Assembly (NCBI GenBank): GCA_001789395.1
Contig: MFZK01000022.1
Span: 81,152-129,413 of the forward strand
Source: Candidatus Roizmanbacteria bacterium RIFCSPHIGHO2_02_FULL_37_13b
Lineage (GTDB): Bacteria > Patescibacteriota > Microgenomatia > UBA1406 > HO2-37-13b
Length of the DNA stretch: 48,262 nt
Reading direction: 5' to 3'
Within the stretch, counting starts at the first letter, position 1, and each line of letters begins with the position of its first letter. The notes under the pieces are model-generated. The model worked only from the letters and a program-made list of their open reading frames with translations. It was not told where the DNA came from and did no database searches. Below, piece by piece: positions 45,209-48,262 of this stretch. A program made the translations under genes and the position numbers.

Positions 45209-47578
45209 TTATTTTAGTTTAACATTCCAGATCTCTTTTACGAATTTTTTTACATCCTCTACAGTTACTTTATTGAAAAGTAATTCTTCCGTATTCTCAA
45301 AGGGATTTCGAATTCGATCTCGATTTCTATTACTGAGGTTATCCATAAATCGAATAACTTCTCTCATAAGTTGATCTCTTCTAGGGGCGCTAAGCAATTC
45401 GGCGCGAGGATCAACAAAGTATTTTTGCTCGTAGACTCGTTCAAATGCAGTAATATGATCTTTAAGCTTTGCTACTATGGTAGTTTTCCCAAGCTTTAAT
45501 GAATAGATGCCTAAATAACATGCAAGCACCATTATTCTTGGTTCTGTAAGACCATAACCGGGTGGGTCTTCCTTAGTTAACATAACGGTTGCAAGGTCAG
45601 TGATGACCTTTGTGGCATCTTCCGCGATCCTGTCTTGGTTCGAATCCAAGGCAACAAGTCCCATTTTGGATACAGCCTCTGGTAACTCATCAAAACTCAG
45701 CGAGTCATCAATTTTATCCACACCGTCCGTAAACCACCACGGTTGGTGAAGGTACGCGCTACCCTCTTTTTCAAGCGCGCGTTTTGCATCTGTCCAGTTT
45801 GTGTCGTTAGTTAGGTGAATCAATAGACCACCGATGCGTCTTGTCGTGTTAGCAAGAACTCCGACCAGTAAACTGTCTGCGTTTTTTATATTCTCTGCAA
45901 GATAGCGAATTGACGTACGTAATTCCTCGGCAGCGTTTAATACCAGGGATTTTGCATCTTCTCGCTTCCTTTGATCCCTTATCGAAGGAATATCCTGCGA
46001 TTTTCGGATGATTAAATTTGCCAGTACCACGTACGGTTCCGCAAGTTCTTGTTGCATCCTGCCATGAGGAATCGACCGGGAATTGTGGGAAACAAATCCA
46101 TATAGAACGGTCTCTTGAAGATGCTCAAGAACAAGTTTGATTTTATGCCCAAAAATCCAGTCATCTTCCATCAGCACAGTAATAAGTGCGGAGTATGTTT
46201 TTATGACTTCCGAAACTACGACATCCTGCTTTGTTAATAGGGCGGTGTAGGCAATCTTGTTGAGCACTTCGAAAACTGGCGTTAGTTCATGAACCATTTT
46301 CTTACGGATGATTACTGCACCTATACCTTTATAAGTAATTGCTCCCTGGAACATTCCTTCAAGAAAACCCTTCTGCATGATGCTTTTCATAAATTGGTCT
46401 AAGTAACCACGGAGTTGCATAAGTATTGGATTGTCTGGGGTTTGTGCTCTCACAAATTTTATCTCTCCTGCGTATGCAATTAATTCTTGGAAGAGCATTA
46501 TTACTTTTTTGACACCGACAGAGTCTTCTTTTTTAAGATAATCTTCACCAACAGAAACAAGCCCTTCCATATGAGGCGTTAGGAATTCTTGAGAGTCACT
46601 GCTGTTCACAAAGAAGAATCCGGATGGGAGTAAAAGAGACGAATCTTTCTTGATAATAAAATATTTCTCCAATATGGAAGCAATGACGTCAAGAATAACT
46701 AAGGATGCGGTACGCTCGTTCTTAGCCAACACTTTGTCGTGGTAATCGAATAAATAGTTGAGACGGTAGGACAGGTACTGTAAGTCGGTGCGGAAAGATT
46801 GAAAAGTCGATGCCAGCATTTCCTCTTTTGTTGTGCTTTTATCTGTTTTAGGGTGAAGCATCATCAGATCAGAGAATTTTGTTGCTCTTTTATGAATATC
46901 ATCAAGATATTTAATGGAGGTTTTTTGTATGAGTGCAATTCCAGAAAACGGGTCTGTTCGCTTAAAAAGCATTTCGAACAGAAGGAATACCAAGTAAAAA
47001 TCCAGACCTACAACAAAAATAGATGACTGGAAAATGATCCTAAGTAAATCGTGCTGTCGATTAAGGAGCGTAAACTGGTAGGAAGTTGCAGTAAGAGCTA
47101 ACACGAAGAACAAAACGACTGAAAAAACCAAAACAAAAAATACTATGTCTTGCCGTTTGTCTTTCCCCAATGTCCGGTAGAAGCCGGCGGAAGTGTTATC
47201 CGCGGCATTTTGCATTATCAGGGTCTTAAAAGGAAAAATGATGGCAATTATTCCTCCGACCATTGCTGCAACTGCTATGAAGTACGTGAGGGCTTGAGGA
47301 TTCAGTATTACTGGGTTAATATACCAACCGGCTATATAACTGATCGTGACAATAAATAGAAAATATGTAATACTTAGGATCTTAACTGTAAATATCCGAG
47401 TGTATATCCAATACATGATTTTGTTTTTTACACCCATGAAGTAATATAAAGAGTAAAATTTTATGTAGCCATGGAGTTTGGTGATTTTACTTCGAGCAAC
47501 TCTAGCTCGTCTTTGAACCTTTTTTTGGAGTCCATGCAACCATTTTCGTGATCTCTGTAAATATGTTTGTATGTACAT
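45209..47578 (-). CDS. Large membrane protein of unknown function
   Basis: 789-aa ORF; about four N-terminal TM helices then a long helical soluble region; start uncertain. Confidence 0.7.
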   Translation of the reverse strand: MYIQTYLQRSRKWLHGLQKKVQRRARVARSKITKLHGYIKFYSLYYFMGVKNKIMYWIYTRIFTVKILSITYFLFIVTISYIAGWYINPVILNPQALTYFIAVAAMVGGIIAIIFPFKTLIMQNAADNTSAGFYRTLGKDKRQDIVFFVLVFSVVLFFVLALTATSYQFTLLNRQHDLLRIIFQSSIFVVGLDFYLVFLLFEMLFKRTDPFSGIALIQKTSIKYLDDIHKRATKFSDLMMLHPKTDKSTTKEEMLASTFQSFRTDLQYLSYRLNYLFDYHDKVLAKNERTASLVILDVIASILEKYFIIKKDSSLLLPSGFFFVNSSDSQEFLTPHMEGLVSVGEDYLKKEDSVGVKKVIMLFQELIAYAGEIKFVRAQTPDNPILMQLRGYLDQFMKSIMQKGFLEGMFQGAITYKGIGAVIIRKKMVHELTPVFEVLNKIAYTALLTKQDVVVSEVIKTYSALITVLMEDDWIFGHKIKLVLEHLQETVLYGFVSHNSRSIPHGRMQQELAEPYVVLANLIIRKSQDIPSIRDQRKREDAKSLVLNAAEELRTSIRYLAENIKNADSLLVGVLANTTRRIGGLLIHLTNDTNWTDAKRALEKEGSAYLHQPWWFTDGVDKIDDSLSFDELPEAVSKMGLVALDSNQDRIAEDATKVITDLATVMLTKEDPPGYGLTEPRIMVLACYLGIYSLKLGKTTIVAKLKDHITAFERVYEQKYFVDPRAELLSAPRRDQLMREVIRFMDNLSNRNRDRIRNPFENTEELLFNKVTVEDVKKFVKEIWNVKLK

Positions 47579-47774
47579 TTAATTTTCTTTTTACATCTTT
47601 AATGTCTTTTCATAACAAGCTAATTATACATTATTCGAGCTTGTTTTACGTGAAGGAGTATAATATTTTGAGGTATTTTGTATCTTTTTATGCAGGATTG
47701 ATCATATTGACAATTAAAATTGTAAAGCCTATTATATCCTCAATTTAGATTGATATTGAGAGCTATATAAATAT

Positions 47775-48262
47775 ATGCCAGCACCACAAGAAGCGGGTCT
47801 ACCAATTCCACATGATGTTCTCTTCGATAAATTTAGTGGCTCCCTTATGGCAATGCAAGATTATCTTACAGGCATTCAATCAGATGATCCAACAGGTCAG
47901 GAGTCAGGTCAAATTGCTGGTGAGATGTATGGTCCTGATATGTTTGCAAATAAGGTAATGATGCTTGTTGGTTCTGACAGATTTGATGAGGATGTTAAAG
48001 CTGCAACAAGAGAAGCAGGATTTAGGCGCCCTTGGGGGATCGTTGCTAACACCTTATCCCCAAATGTAAAAGTAATCCTATATCCCCAGACAGTTTTTGA
48101 AGCAGCTGAGGAACATGTTGCGATGGCAGCAGAAGAGGGCATTGACGTACAAACAGAAGGTCCTCAAGCCATGGTGTACGTACTCGATGGATTTGTTGAA
48201 GAAGCAGACGATACTCCAATGGTGGCTGCAAATCTAGCTATTTTTGTTCCTCGTTTAACAAG
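47775..48262 (+). CDS. Hypothetical acidic protein, truncated by window end
   Basis: Frame from ATG 47775 (MPAPQEAGLPIPHDVLFDKFSGSLMAMQDYLTGIQSDDPTGQESG...) stays open to the window end; absent from the ORF track because it has no stop. Confidence 0.7.
   Translation, partial: MPAPQEAGLPIPHDVLFDKFSGSLMAMQDYLTGIQSDDPTGQESGQIAGEMYGPDMFANKVMMLVGSDRFDEDVKAATREAGFRRPWGIVANTLSPNVKVILYPQTVFEAAEEHVAMAAEEGIDVQTEGPQAMVYVLDGFVEEADDTPMVAANLAIFVPRLT

Noticed and set aside
45635-45655. 'ggttcgaatcc' T-loop-like string suggesting a tRNA
   Set aside because: Lies within the 45209-47578 CDS and no acceptor or anticodon stem could be built around it.
1-48262. Alternative genetic code (UGA recoding) as in some CPR lineages
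   Set aside because: Clear genes such as the recombinase at 2766-3608 and the ATPase at 4621-6975 end at TGA without apparent read-through homology.

Overview
The window looks like a Patescibacteria/CPR (Microgenomates-type) chromosome segment using the standard code with TGA as stop. About 37.8 kb carries core and envelope genes: GT2, FtsB-like, Xer-type recombinase, RNase H, VirD4/TraG-like ATPase, GT39-type membrane proteins, ArgS, large Pro/Thr-rich surface proteins, DprA, MetRS, PBP2, MBL hydrolase, Rpe, RpiB, TatD and YchF. From ~37.85 kb onward there is an accessory/mobile segment: large serine recombinase, excisionase-like HTH, Prim-Pol primase/helicase, Xre regulator, secreted thermonuclease and a large membrane protein. 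Main observations: (1) several palindromic or tandem repeat families sit IN FRAME inside conserved genes (argS at three places, rpiB, PBP2, MBL hydrolase at three places, tatD, ychF, dprA 3' end), similar in concept to Rickettsia palindromic elements; (2) a CAU-anticodon tRNA gene is interrupted in its anticodon loop by a ~247-nt group I-like intron, with a possible HTH-LAGLIDADG-like gene 77 bp away; (3) two diverged copies of a ~110-nt candidate structured RNA of unknown class lie just downstream of stop codons and show apparent compensatory changes; (4) a second, synonymously diverged ychF 5' end overlaps the serine recombinase 3' end, suggesting ychF-targeted integration; (5) a candidate PBECR-like/DUF2283-like toxin-antitoxin pair. 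All family calls are by eye; no searches were run.
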